DNA of 64,000 nt, taken from assembly GCA_035571875.1 (NCBI GenBank), contig DATNBR010000041.1, positions 1 through 64,000 on the forward strand, in the 5' to 3' direction. The notes below the pieces were generated by a model, which made no database searches, had not been told where the DNA came from, and saw only the letters and a list, made by a program, of their open reading frames with translations. Of the stretch, positions 44,336 through 52,410 are shown piece after piece (the first letter of the stretch is position 1; every line of letters starts with the position of its first letter). The position numbers and the translations under genes are program-made. Source of the stretch: Parafrigoribacterium_A sp035571875 (GTDB lineage Bacteria > Actinomycetota > Actinomycetes > Actinomycetales > Microbacteriaceae).

Positions 44336-45484
44336 ATGAGGTTCCTGAGAAACGAGCGCTACGCGGCCTTCCTGCTGCTCGGTGCCGCCGTGATCGGCCT
44401 CGTGCTGGCGAACACCGCGTGGGCACCCGCGCTGCACGCCGTCCGGGACGCGCATCCGTTCACCGCCTGGGCCGGAATCGATCTGTCGCTCGGCCACTGG
44501 GTCACCGACGGCCTGCTTGCGATCTTCTTCTTCCTCGCCGCCATAGAGCTGCGCCACGAGCTCACGCACGGCGAGCTAGACAGTCCGCGCAAGGCGCTCG
44601 TGCCGGCGCTCGCCGCCGTCGGCGGGGTCATTGTGCCCGCCCTGATCTTCCTGCTACTCGTGCGAGAGCCGGGCCAGTCATCCGGATGGCCGATCCCCAC
44701 CGCGACGGACATCGCCTTCGCGCTCGGCGTGCTCGCTCTCGCGGGGCGCGGACTCCCCCCGCGCATCCGAGCACTGCTTCTCGGCGTCGCCGTCATCGAC
44801 GATCTCATCGCGATCCTCATCATCGCCGTCTTCTTCACGACCGAGCTGCAGCCGGTCCCGATGCTGCTCGCCGTTCCGCTCGTCTTCGCGTTCGGATGGC
44901 TGAGCAGAAGAGTGCGGCGCCGCGGCTCCGCGCCACTCATCGTCCTCCTCGTCGTGATCGCCATCGCGGTGTGGCTGCTCGTGCACCTCTCCGGTATTCA
45001 CGCCACGGTCGCCGGCGTCGCGCTCGGCCTCTCGATGGGCAACCACAGCGCGGGTGTCGCCCGCCACACGCTGGAGCCGTGGTCGAACGGGATCATCCTC
45101 CCCCTGTTCGCCTTCGTCGCCGCACTCGTGACCCTGCCAGGTGTGGGCCTCGACGGACTCAGTCCGGTGTTCTGGGCCATCCTGGTGGCACTGCCCGTCG
45201 GCAAGCTCATCGGCATCACGGGAGGTGCGCTCATTGCCCGTCAACTCGCGCCACGCAGCACCCGCGGCGCCAACCTGCCCATGGGCGACATCCTCATGGT
45301 CGCGGCCCTCGGCGGCGTCGGGTTCACCGTATCCCTGCTGATGAACGAGTTGGCCTTCCGCCGCGTGCCCGAGCTGGCCGTCGAGGGCACTCTCGCCGTG
45401 CTGAGTGCCTCTCTGATTGCGAGCATCCTCGGCGTCGGCTTCACCGTCGCGCGCTCGAGGCACTATCGGCGAACGGTCCGTTGA
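44336..45484 (+). CDS. nhaA: Na+/H+ antiporter NhaA
   Basis: Exchanges sodium for protons. The 382-residue protein has the family motifs and charged pore residues: Asp125 in ATDIAFALGVLALAG, the Asp155-Asp156 pair in AVIDDLIAILIIAVFF, GIHATVAGVALGLSMG, and Lys in LPVGKLIGITGG. Length matches single-domain NhaA. ATG at 44336 is chosen because the in-frame upstream extension is not hydrophobic and crosses the intergenic region. It diverges from amtB and converges with zapE. Confidence 0.94.
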   Translation: MRFLRNERYAAFLLLGAAVIGLVLANTAWAPALHAVRDAHPFTAWAGIDLSLGHWVTDGLLAIFFFLAAIELRHELTHGELDSPRKALVPALAAVGGVIVPALIFLLLVREPGQSSGWPIPTATDIAFALGVLALAGRGLPPRIRALLLGVAVIDDLIAILIIAVFFTTELQPVPMLLAVPLVFAFGWLSRRVRRRGSAPLIVLLVVIAIAVWLLVHLSGIHATVAGVALGLSMGNHSAGVARHTLEPWSNGIILPLFAFVAALVTLPGVGLDGLSPVFWAILVALPVGKLIGITGGALIARQLAPRSTRGANLPMGDILMVAALGGVGFTVSLLMNELAFRRVPELAVEGTLAVLSASLIASILGVGFTVARSRHYRRTVR

Positions 45485-45495
45485 GCGGGCGACGG

Positions 45496-46521
45496 CTAGG
45501 CCACGGAGTCCGTGGTGAGCGCGATGAGTCGCGAGACCGCCCGCAGGTATTTCTTACGGTAACCACCCGAGAGCATCTCCTCGGGAAACACCTGGTCGAG
45601 CGGGGTCCCCGTGCCGAAGACCCGAACTTGCGCGTCGTAGAGCCGGTCGACGAACGCGACGAAGCGCAGCGCATCCGTCTGGCTCTTCAAGGGATGCACG
45701 TCGCGCATACCCACGGCCTCGACTCCCTCGAGCATCTTGACATAGCGAGAGGGATGCACCGTCGAGAGGTGCGAGATCACGGCGTCGAACTCATCCGCGG
45801 TCGCGGACTGCGCGGCGGCAACGGCCTCGTCGAACCGCGCATCCTCAAGTGAGACCGCGTGGCCTTCGAGATCACGGCGGCGATAGTCGAGCCCATCGAT
45901 GCGGATGGTGGTGAACTGGGCGGAGAGCGCATCGATCTCGCGCAGGAAGTCCTGCGCGGCGAATCTGCCCTCTCCGAGCGCGTTCGGCGGCGTGTTCGAG
46001 GTCGCCGCGATCTTCGACCCCGTGGCCACGAGATCGGAGAGGAGCCGCGACATCAGCCGCGTGTCACCCGGATCGTCGAGCTCGAACTCGTCGATGCAGA
46101 TGAGCGACGCGCCCTTCAGCAGCGCCACTGTCGGCGCGTAACCGAGGGCGCCGACGAGGGCCGTGTACTCGATGAAGGTGCCGAAGTACTTGCGGCCCGG
46201 CGCAGCATGCCACAGCGCCGCGAGCAGGTGTGTCTTGCCCACGCCGAAGCCACCATCCAGGTAGACGCCGGGTCGAACCGCGGATGTCGCCTTTCGGCGA
46301 GAGAACAGACCGCCGCCCTTCGCCGAGAACGCCGCCACGAAGTTGCGGATGGCCGCGACGGCGGCGCCTTGCGATGGGTAGTCGCGATCGGGCCGGTAGG
46401 AGTCGAGTGTGGCGGAGCTAAACTGGCGAGGAGGAACGAGATGGTTCACGATCTCTTCGCCCGAAAGAGTGGGCGTCCTCACCACCAGGCTCGATGGAGA
46501 GCCGGGCACAACGGTAGTCAA
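45496..46521 (-). CDS. zapE: Cell division protein ZapE (AFG1-like ATPase)
   Basis: P-loop ATPase of the AFG1/ZapE family, linked to FtsZ ring dynamics in Proteobacteria; the role in Actinobacteria is less clear. The 341-residue protein has Walker A LDGGFGVGKTHLLAALWHA, Walker B SLICIDEFELDDPGD, sensor AATSNTPPNALGEGRFAAQD and FVDRLYDAQVRV near the C-terminus. The start is TTG, with AAGAGG nine bases upstream; it is the best available start but not certain. It converges with nhaA and diverges from the sulfurtransferase gene. Confidence 0.88.
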   Translation of the reverse strand: MTTVVPGSPSSLVVRTPTLSGEEIVNHLVPPRQFSSATLDSYRPDRDYPSQGAAVAAIRNFVAAFSAKGGGLFSRRKATSAVRPGVYLDGGFGVGKTHLLAALWHAAPGRKYFGTFIEYTALVGALGYAPTVALLKGASLICIDEFELDDPGDTRLMSRLLSDLVATGSKIAATSNTPPNALGEGRFAAQDFLREIDALSAQFTTIRIDGLDYRRRDLEGHAVSLEDARFDEAVAAAQSATADEFDAVISHLSTVHPSRYVKMLEGVEAVGMRDVHPLKSQTDALRFVAFVDRLYDAQVRVFGTGTPLDQVFPEEMLSGGYRKKYLRAVSRLIALTTDSVA

Positions 46522-46669
46522 TCGGGACGCCTCTTATTGTGTCGAAGTCTTACGGGTGCCCTGTGTTTCGGCATCCCCCATGCGTACATTCACAGTACGG
46601 ACTGATCAAGCCTAGCCCGACCAGCCAACTCACTGAACGCTGCCCCAGAGGCACCACCCGGAGGTAACC

Positions 46670-47569
46670 ATGACCGTCGAGGTCGATCCATCATCCCAGT
46701 TCCAGGCTTTCGCTCACCCCGAGCGCCTCGTCAGCACCGACTGGCTGCAGAGCCACCTCGGCACGCCCGGTCTCGTGGTCGTTGAATCGGATGAAGACGT
46801 GCTCCTCTACGAAACCGGGCACATCCCCGGGGCGGTCAAGATCGACTGGCACACGGACCTCAACGACCCGGTCGAGCGTGACTACATCGACGGTGAGGCC
46901 TTCGCGAAGCTTCTCGGCTCCAAGGGCATCGCACGCGACACGACCGTGGTGATCTATGGCGACAAGAACAACTGGTGGGCCGCGTACGCGCTCTGGGTCT
47001 TCACGCTGTTCGGCCACGAAGACGTGCGCCTCCTCGACGGCGGCCGCGTCAAGTGGGAGGCCGAGGGCCGAGAGTACACGACGGACGTGCCGACGCCGGC
47101 CGCGGTCGAGTACCCGGTCGTCGAACGCAACGATGCTCCGATCCGCGCCTACAAGGATGATGTGCTCGCCCACCTCGGCAACCCGCTCATCGATGTCCGT
47201 TCGCCCGAGGAATACACCGGGCAGCGCACCACTGCACCGTCGAATCCAGAAGAGGGAACTCTTCGCGGCGGCCACATCCCCAGCGCCCGCAACATTCCGT
47301 GGGGCAAAGCCGCGGCCGAGGACGGCACTTTCCGTCCGATCGACGAGCTGAACGCGCTGTACCGCGACGGCGCCGGCCTCAAAGACGGCGACAGCATCAT
47401 CGCCTACTGCCGCATCGGTGAGCGCTCGAGCCACACCTGGTTCGTTCTCACCCATCTGCTCGGTCTCGAAGGCGTGCGCAACTACGACGGATCCTGGACC
47501 GAGTGGGGCAGCGCCGTTCGCGTGCCGATCGTTAGGGGTGCAGAGCCCGGCGCGGTTCCGGCCAGATAG
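46670..47569 (+). CDS. sseA: Thiosulfate sulfurtransferase (two-domain rhodanese)
   Basis: Transfers sulfane sulfur to a thiol acceptor. The 299-residue protein has two rhodanese domains: an N-terminal inactive one with YETGHIPGAVKIDWHTDLND and a C-terminal active one. The active-site Cys247 lies in IIAYCRIGERSSHTWF. The ATG is preceded by GGAGG. The gene lies 71 bases before sufE on the same strand; SseA-SufE pairing is established in Mycobacterium tuberculosis (Rv3283-Rv3284), so a shared sulfur-relay role is likely. Confidence 0.95.
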   Translation: MTVEVDPSSQFQAFAHPERLVSTDWLQSHLGTPGLVVVESDEDVLLYETGHIPGAVKIDWHTDLNDPVERDYIDGEAFAKLLGSKGIARDTTVVIYGDKNNWWAAYALWVFTLFGHEDVRLLDGGRVKWEAEGREYTTDVPTPAAVEYPVVERNDAPIRAYKDDVLAHLGNPLIDVRSPEEYTGQRTTAPSNPEEGTLRGGHIPSARNIPWGKAAAEDGTFRPIDELNALYRDGAGLKDGDSIIAYCRIGERSSHTWFVLTHLLGLEGVRNYDGSWTEWGSAVRVPIVRGAEPGAVPAR

Positions 47570-47640
47570 TCAGACGGATGCGGCCGCGGCATCTCAGTGC
47601 CCCGGCCGCAGACCGGCAACAGTGAAATACTGGAAGAACC

Positions 47641-48081
47641 ATGACCGATACCGCCCTGCCCGACTCACTCGCGCAGATCAAGAACGACTTTCTCGAGCTG
47701 GAACAGCGGGAACGCCTACTGCTGCTGCTGGAGTTCGCGAATGAGCTGCCGGAGCTGCCCGAGAGGTACAGCAGTCATCCGGACCTTCTGGAACGCGTCG
47801 AGGAGTGCCAGTCGCCCGTCTTCATCTTCGTCGAGGTGGATGCCGCCAACATCGTTCACCTGCACGCGACGGCCCCGAAGGAAGCCCCGACCACTCGCGG
47901 TTTCGCCTCGATCCTGGTGCAGGGCCTCGAGGGCCTCACGGTCGATGAGGTGCTCGCCGTCCCCGACTTCTACCCGCAGGATCTCGGCCTCACCGAAGCG
48001 GTCAGCCCGCTGCGCATCCGCGGCATGACCGCGCTACTGGGGCGCACCAAGCGCCAGATCCGCGAGAAGCTCGCCGCCTGA
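47641..48081 (+). CDS. sufE: SufE-like cysteine desulfuration protein
   Basis: Sulfur acceptor that passes persulfide sulfur to Fe-S or cofactor biosynthesis. The 146-residue protein has the SufE core with the acceptor Cys56 in VEECQSPVFIFVEVD, then the helical segment SILVQGLEGLTVDEVLAVPD and RIRGMTALLGRTKRQIREKL. Length fits SufE. It is downstream of the rhodanese gene and separated from it by 71 bases. No suf operon is in the window, so its partner may be the adjacent SseA. Confidence 0.94.
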   Translation: MTDTALPDSLAQIKNDFLELEQRERLLLLLEFANELPELPERYSSHPDLLERVEECQSPVFIFVEVDAANIVHLHATAPKEAPTTRGFASILVQGLEGLTVDEVLAVPDFYPQDLGLTEAVSPLRIRGMTALLGRTKRQIREKLAA

Positions 48082-48083
48082 CG

Positions 48084-49274
48084 CTATTTCTCGAGCTTGT
48101 CGAGCCAGACTGCGATGGCCCCGTTCCACCGCTCGGAGTCGTAATTCCACAGTTTTGTGTGCCTCGCGGTGGTGAAGGTCTCCATGGTCACGATGTCGGG
48201 TCTCGCCTCCGCCAACGCGTGTGATGCTGTGGCGGGAACGTAGCCGTCATCGTCGCTGTGGAGCAGCAGGGTGGGCACCCGCAGCCCGGCGGCGCCACGA
48301 ACGAGATCAAGACGGTCGAGATCGACTACCCGCGACTGGCCTGTGAGCACGCGGCCCCAGGACCGTGACATGACCAGCTGTGCGGCCCGACCGACCGGAC
48401 GCGGCAGGTGCGAGAGTTTCGCCTGGAAGTCCAGCGCCGTTCGCCAGTCGACAACCGGCGAGTCGAGCACGAGTCCCCGCACCACTGCGCTGAGGCCGGA
48501 GCGGGCCAGTGCCTGCAGCACCGTCGCCCCACCCATGGACCACCCCATCAGCACGACATCGCGCGCGCCGCGCTCGAGAGCGAAGGCGATCGCCGACTCC
48601 ACGTCTTCCCACTCGGCGTCGCCCAGCGAGTATCGCCCGTCTGCGCTGGGGGGCGCATCACCGTCATTGCGATACGAAATGAGGAGGGAGTGATATCCCG
48701 CCTCCCGGAAAACCGGAACGGCGCGCAACGTCTCCGAGCGAGTCACCGCCCTGCCGTGCACCTGGATCACCCAGCGATCGGAGTCCGCTTTCGCCGGCAC
48801 CAACCAGGCGGGAGCGAGACCGAGCGCTGTCGGAATCTCGACCGACTCGTAGTCGAGCCGCAGATCTTTCGGGCTCAGGTAGAACCATCCGCTGATGCGG
48901 CCCCGCCCAGCATGCGGCAGCGTGCCGCGATCGACCCCGAGGATGCGACGGGTCACCGTTCCCGCCGATTGCGCCACGATCTCGCCCAACCGAACGTGCC
49001 CGGTGTCGGAGGAGAACCAGAAACCGTAACATCCGGGCACGACGGTGTCTGCGGTGGCCTCCACGGTGATGGTGCTCTTCGCGCGGTTCACGGAGATGAT
49101 GGCGACATCCTGCCTTCTCGCCCGAGGCGGCGTGAGCACGATGCGTGCCATCACGACAGCCAGCACCGCGGATGCGGCGGCGGCCAGTGCAGTCGCGATT
49201 CCCGCGCCGAGCAGCAGTCCGAGAAACCAGCGCGGTCGGCGGTCGGCGTGCCTTCCCGAATCTGTCACGGTCAA
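48084..49274 (-). CDS. Membrane-anchored alpha/beta hydrolase
   Basis: 396 residues with an N-terminal membrane helix at about residues 17-47 (FLGLLLGAGIATALAAAAS). An unusual beta-rich region of about 110 residues precedes an alpha/beta hydrolase domain. The nucleophile is Ser246 in GWSMGGATVLQAL, the acid is probably in LLLHSDDDGYVPA and the His is in TARHTKLWNYD. Substrate is unknown. The start is TTG (or GTG six bases later); both give the same domain. It converges with sufE, two bases apart, and diverges from the DUF3000 gene. Confidence 0.85.
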   Translation of the reverse strand: MTVTDSGRHADRRPRWFLGLLLGAGIATALAAAASAVLAVVMARIVLTPPRARRQDVAIISVNRAKSTITVEATADTVVPGCYGFWFSSDTGHVRLGEIVAQSAGTVTRRILGVDRGTLPHAGRGRISGWFYLSPKDLRLDYESVEIPTALGLAPAWLVPAKADSDRWVIQVHGRAVTRSETLRAVPVFREAGYHSLLISYRNDGDAPPSADGRYSLGDAEWEDVESAIAFALERGARDVVLMGWSMGGATVLQALARSGLSAVVRGLVLDSPVVDWRTALDFQAKLSHLPRPVGRAAQLVMSRSWGRVLTGQSRVVDLDRLDLVRGAAGLRVPTLLLHSDDDGYVPATASHALAEARPDIVTMETFTTARHTKLWNYDSERWNGAIAVWLDKLEK

Positions 49275-49290
49275 ACTTTAGTCTTCACTC

Positions 49291-49887
49291 GTGCCCGCAA
49301 AAGTCCCAGGACCAACGGTCCCCGCCGAGTTCAGCTCTGCGCTCGACGGGATTCGTCACGCTCGCACGCGGCCCGAACTCATGGTCAGCGACATTCCCTC
49401 ACCGGGCGGCCTCGCTCCGTATTCGGTCGCCCTCGCCGCCGACGTCACGCCGGCCAGGCATGGCACCGATTCGGAACTTGGAACGGGTCGCTTCATTCTT
49501 CTGTACGACCCTGCCGCACCGGAGGCGTGGGGCGGACGCTTCCGTGTCGTCTGTTTTGCTCAGGCCCCTCTGGAGACCGATATCGGGCTCGATCCGTTTC
49601 TCGCGGACGTTGCGTGGTCGTGGCTCCTCGACGCTCTTACCGCGAAGGGTGCGGAATACACCGCCGCGTCGGGCACGGCGACGAAGACGATCTCGACCGG
49701 CTATGGCGAGCTCGCGAGTCAGGGTGACGGCGCGGTGATCGAACTGCGAGCATCCTGGACGCCTACGACCACTGCCATTGCGTCACATGTCGAGGCCTGG
49801 GGAGACCTCTTGTGTATGCTGGCGGGGCTTCCTCCGGCGGTAGAGGGAGTGAGCATACTGTCCACTCGCCGCGGAGGACGTGAGTAG
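49291..49887 (+). CDS. DUF3000 family protein
   Basis: Conserved actinobacterial protein of unknown function. The 198-residue product starts at GTG and has VPAEFSSALDGIRHARTRPE, IPSPGGLAPYSVALAADV, GRFILLYDPAAPEAWGGRFR and LLCMLAGLPPAVEGVSIL. No membrane segment or known catalytic motif is seen. Its stop overlaps the rnd start by eight bases, so the two are translationally coupled. This pairing with ribonuclease D is frequent in Actinobacteria from memory and suggests a role in RNA processing, which is inference. Confidence 0.88.
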   Translation: MPAKVPGPTVPAEFSSALDGIRHARTRPELMVSDIPSPGGLAPYSVALAADVTPARHGTDSELGTGRFILLYDPAAPEAWGGRFRVVCFAQAPLETDIGLDPFLADVAWSWLLDALTAKGAEYTAASGTATKTISTGYGELASQGDGAVIELRASWTPTTTAIASHVEAWGDLLCMLAGLPPAVEGVSILSTRRGGRE

Positions 49888-51136
49888 CACGAACGACCAT
49901 TCGGAATCTCCAGCAAAGTCGGGTACCGAGGAAGCCGAACACAAGACGGTTGCGGCGATCGACACTCGCGATGGTTATCTCGCCGCCGTCGAGCGCATCG
50001 CCTCCGGCCACGGACCGATCGCCATCGATGCCGAGCGAGCCTCCGGATTCCGCTATTCGCAGCGCGCGTACCTCATCCAGATCTTCCGCCGCGGCGCTGG
50101 CACGTTTCTCTTCGATCCCCCCGCCATCGGACGCTTCGATGAGCTCAACGAGGCGATTGCGCAGGAGGAGTGGGTGCTGCACGCCGCGAGTCAGGATCTC
50201 GCCTGCCTCCGGGAAGTCGGTCTGAGTCCATCCGTCATCTTCGACACTGAATTGGGGGCGCGACTCGCGGGGTTGCCGCGCGTCGGGCTCGGCACGGTGG
50301 TTGAGGAGCTACTCGGCATCCATCTCGCCAAGGAACACTCCGCGGCAGACTGGTCGACGAGACCACTCCCCCAGACCTGGCTTGTCTACGCGGCCCTCGA
50401 CGTGGAGCTGCTCGTCGACCTGCGCGACGCCGTTCATCGTCTGCTCGATGACGCGGGCAAGTCTGAGATCGCGAAACAGGAGTTCGCCGCCGAACTCAAC
50501 CGGGGCACGCGGCCTCCCAAGGTCGAGGGCTGGCGGAGGCTCTCTGGCGTGCACTCCGTCAGGGGCGCACGCAACCTGGCCGTCGCACGAGAATTGTGGG
50601 AGGAGCGCGACCGCTACGCGCGCGAGATCGACACGGCACCGGGTCGGCTGGTGCCCGATTCCTCGCTCGTCGCCGCCGCGAAGGCGATGCCTGCCACCAA
50701 GCGCGAGCTGGCGGCGTTGCGCGAGTTCAACGGCCGCGCCAGTCGCTCCGAGCTCGACCGCTGGTGGGCCGCGATCGAGGTCGGCAAGGCTTCCGAAGAC
50801 GTACCAGTGCTTAGGATGCCCGGGGACGTCATCCCGCCCCCGCGCGCGTGGAGCGAGCGCAATCCAGAGGCCGACCGACGACTCAAGCTCGCTCGCGCTG
50901 CCGTCACGGTGCTCGCGGGCGAAAGGAACATTCCCGTCGAGAACCTGCTCACGCCCGAGATGCTGCGCCGAGTCGCCTGGGCACCGCCGCAGCCCTTCGA
51001 TCAGGAAGCGCTGCGTGCCGCGCTCGCGGAGCAGGGCGCCCGGCCGTGGCAACTCGATGAGACGGTCGAGACGATCTTCAACGCCTTTGTCGAAGCCGAC
51101 CAACCCTCGGAGGACGCGGCCGACGCGGCTTCGTAG
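49880..51136 (+). CDS. rnd: Ribonuclease D-like 3'-5' exonuclease with HRDC domain
   Basis: DEDD-family 3'-5' exonuclease for tRNA and stable RNA ends. The 418-residue protein has ExoI IAIDAERASGFRYS, ExoII VLHAASQDLACLREVGL and ExoIII TWLVYAALDVELLVDLRD. An HRDC domain follows (RGARNLAVARELWEERDRYA, AAAKAMPATKRELAALREFN) and then an actinobacterial C-terminal domain. The start is GTG with GGAGGAC upstream, overlapping the DUF3000 stop. Confidence 0.92.
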   Translation: MSSTNDHSESPAKSGTEEAEHKTVAAIDTRDGYLAAVERIASGHGPIAIDAERASGFRYSQRAYLIQIFRRGAGTFLFDPPAIGRFDELNEAIAQEEWVLHAASQDLACLREVGLSPSVIFDTELGARLAGLPRVGLGTVVEELLGIHLAKEHSAADWSTRPLPQTWLVYAALDVELLVDLRDAVHRLLDDAGKSEIAKQEFAAELNRGTRPPKVEGWRRLSGVHSVRGARNLAVARELWEERDRYAREIDTAPGRLVPDSSLVAAAKAMPATKRELAALREFNGRASRSELDRWWAAIEVGKASEDVPVLRMPGDVIPPPRAWSERNPEADRRLKLARAAVTVLAGERNIPVENLLTPEMLRRVAWAPPQPFDQEALRAALAEQGARPWQLDETVETIFNAFVEADQPSEDAADAAS

Positions 51137-51210
51137 GAAGCATCAACGGATTAATTCCGCCCAGACTCGCCACCTAGGATCGAAACGAGTTGTGAAACCT
51201 AGGAGGCAAC

Positions 51211-52410
51211 GTGGTCGACAGGCATGAAGTCGTTTTCGTGGACGGGGTCCGAACCCCGTTCGGACGAGCGGGCGAGAAGGGGATGTTCTGGGGCACCAGG
51301 GCAGACGACCTGGCCGTGAAGGCGATGATCGGCCTCCTCGAGCGCAACCCCTCAGTACCGAAGGATCGCATCGACGACGTCGCCATCGCGGCCACCACGC
51401 AACACGGTGATCAGGGCCTCACGCTCGGTCGCACCACGGCGCTCCTCGCCGGACTCCCCCGCTCGGTTCCCGGCTTCGCGATCGACCGCATGTGTGCCGG
51501 CGCGATGACCTCGGTCACCACGCTGTCGGGCGGCATCGCGTTTGGAGCGTATGACCTCGCGATCGCGGGTGGCGTCGAGCACATGGGACGGCATCCGATG
51601 GGCTTCGGCGCAGACCCGAACCCGCGGTTCCTCGCCGAGAAGCTCGTCGGTGAAGACGCACTCAACATGGGCTCCACCGCCGAGCGCATCCACGACCGCT
51701 TCCCCCACCTGACCAAGGAGCGCGCCGACCACTTCGCTATGCGCAGCCAGCAGAAGCTGGCGGCCGCATACGAGGCAGGCAAGATCCAGCCCGACCTCAT
51801 TCCAGTCGCCGTGCGCAGCGAGAACGGATGGGGGCTCGCCACCCGCGACGAGGCGCCACGCCCCGAGACCACGATGGAGGGCCTCGCCGGGCTCAAGACT
51901 CCGTTCCGCCCGCACGGTCGGGTGACGGCCGGCAACTCCTCCGGTCTCAACGACGGAGCGACGGTCAGCCTGCTTGCGAGTGAGGCAGCAGCGCGCGAAC
52001 TCGGCCTCAAGCCCAAGATGAAGCTCGTGAGCTTCGCGTTCGCGGGTGTCGAGCCCGAGATCATGGGTATCGGCCCGGTCCCCTCGACCGAGAAGGCGCT
52101 GGGGAAGGCCGGTCTCACCATCGACGACATCGGCCTGTTCGAACTGAACGAGGCCTTCGCGATCCAGGTGCTGTCGCTGCTCGACCACTTCGGTATCGAC
52201 GATGACGACCCGCGGGTCAACCTGTGGGGCGGCGCTATCGCCGTGGGACACCCGCTCGCCTCCTCCGGCGTGCGACTCATGATCCAGCTCGCGGCGCAGT
52301 TCAGAGAGCACCCCGAGGTTCGCTACGGACTGACCGCCATGTGCGTGGGTCTCGGCCAGGGCGGTTCCGTCATCTGGGAGAACCCCTATTTCGATGGGAG
52401 CCGCAAGTAA
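51211..52410 (+). CDS. fadA: Acetyl-CoA acyltransferase (thiolase, beta-oxidation)
   Basis: Cleaves 3-ketoacyl-CoA to acetyl-CoA and a shortened acyl-CoA. The 399-residue thiolase has nucleophile Cys95 in FAIDRMCAGAMTSVTTLSGG, NEAFAIQVLSL, GGAIAVGHPLASSGVRLM with catalytic His, and TAMCVGLGQGGSV with the second Cys. The start is GTG with AGGAGG six bases upstream. The stop overlaps the fadB ATG (TAATG). Together with FadB it forms a trifunctional beta-oxidation complex. Confidence 0.95.
   Translation: MVDRHEVVFVDGVRTPFGRAGEKGMFWGTRADDLAVKAMIGLLERNPSVPKDRIDDVAIAATTQHGDQGLTLGRTTALLAGLPRSVPGFAIDRMCAGAMTSVTTLSGGIAFGAYDLAIAGGVEHMGRHPMGFGADPNPRFLAEKLVGEDALNMGSTAERIHDRFPHLTKERADHFAMRSQQKLAAAYEAGKIQPDLIPVAVRSENGWGLATRDEAPRPETTMEGLAGLKTPFRPHGRVTAGNSSGLNDGATVSLLASEAAARELGLKPKMKLVSFAFAGVEPEIMGIGPVPSTEKALGKAGLTIDDIGLFELNEAFAIQVLSLLDHFGIDDDDPRVNLWGGAIAVGHPLASSGVRLMIQLAAQFREHPEVRYGLTAMCVGLGQGGSVIWENPYFDGSRK

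Noticed and set aside
52224..52409. Extended fadB start inside fadA
   Set aside because: The 62 extra codons are an out-of-frame reading of fadA; the ATG at 52410 overlaps the fadA stop as TAATG.
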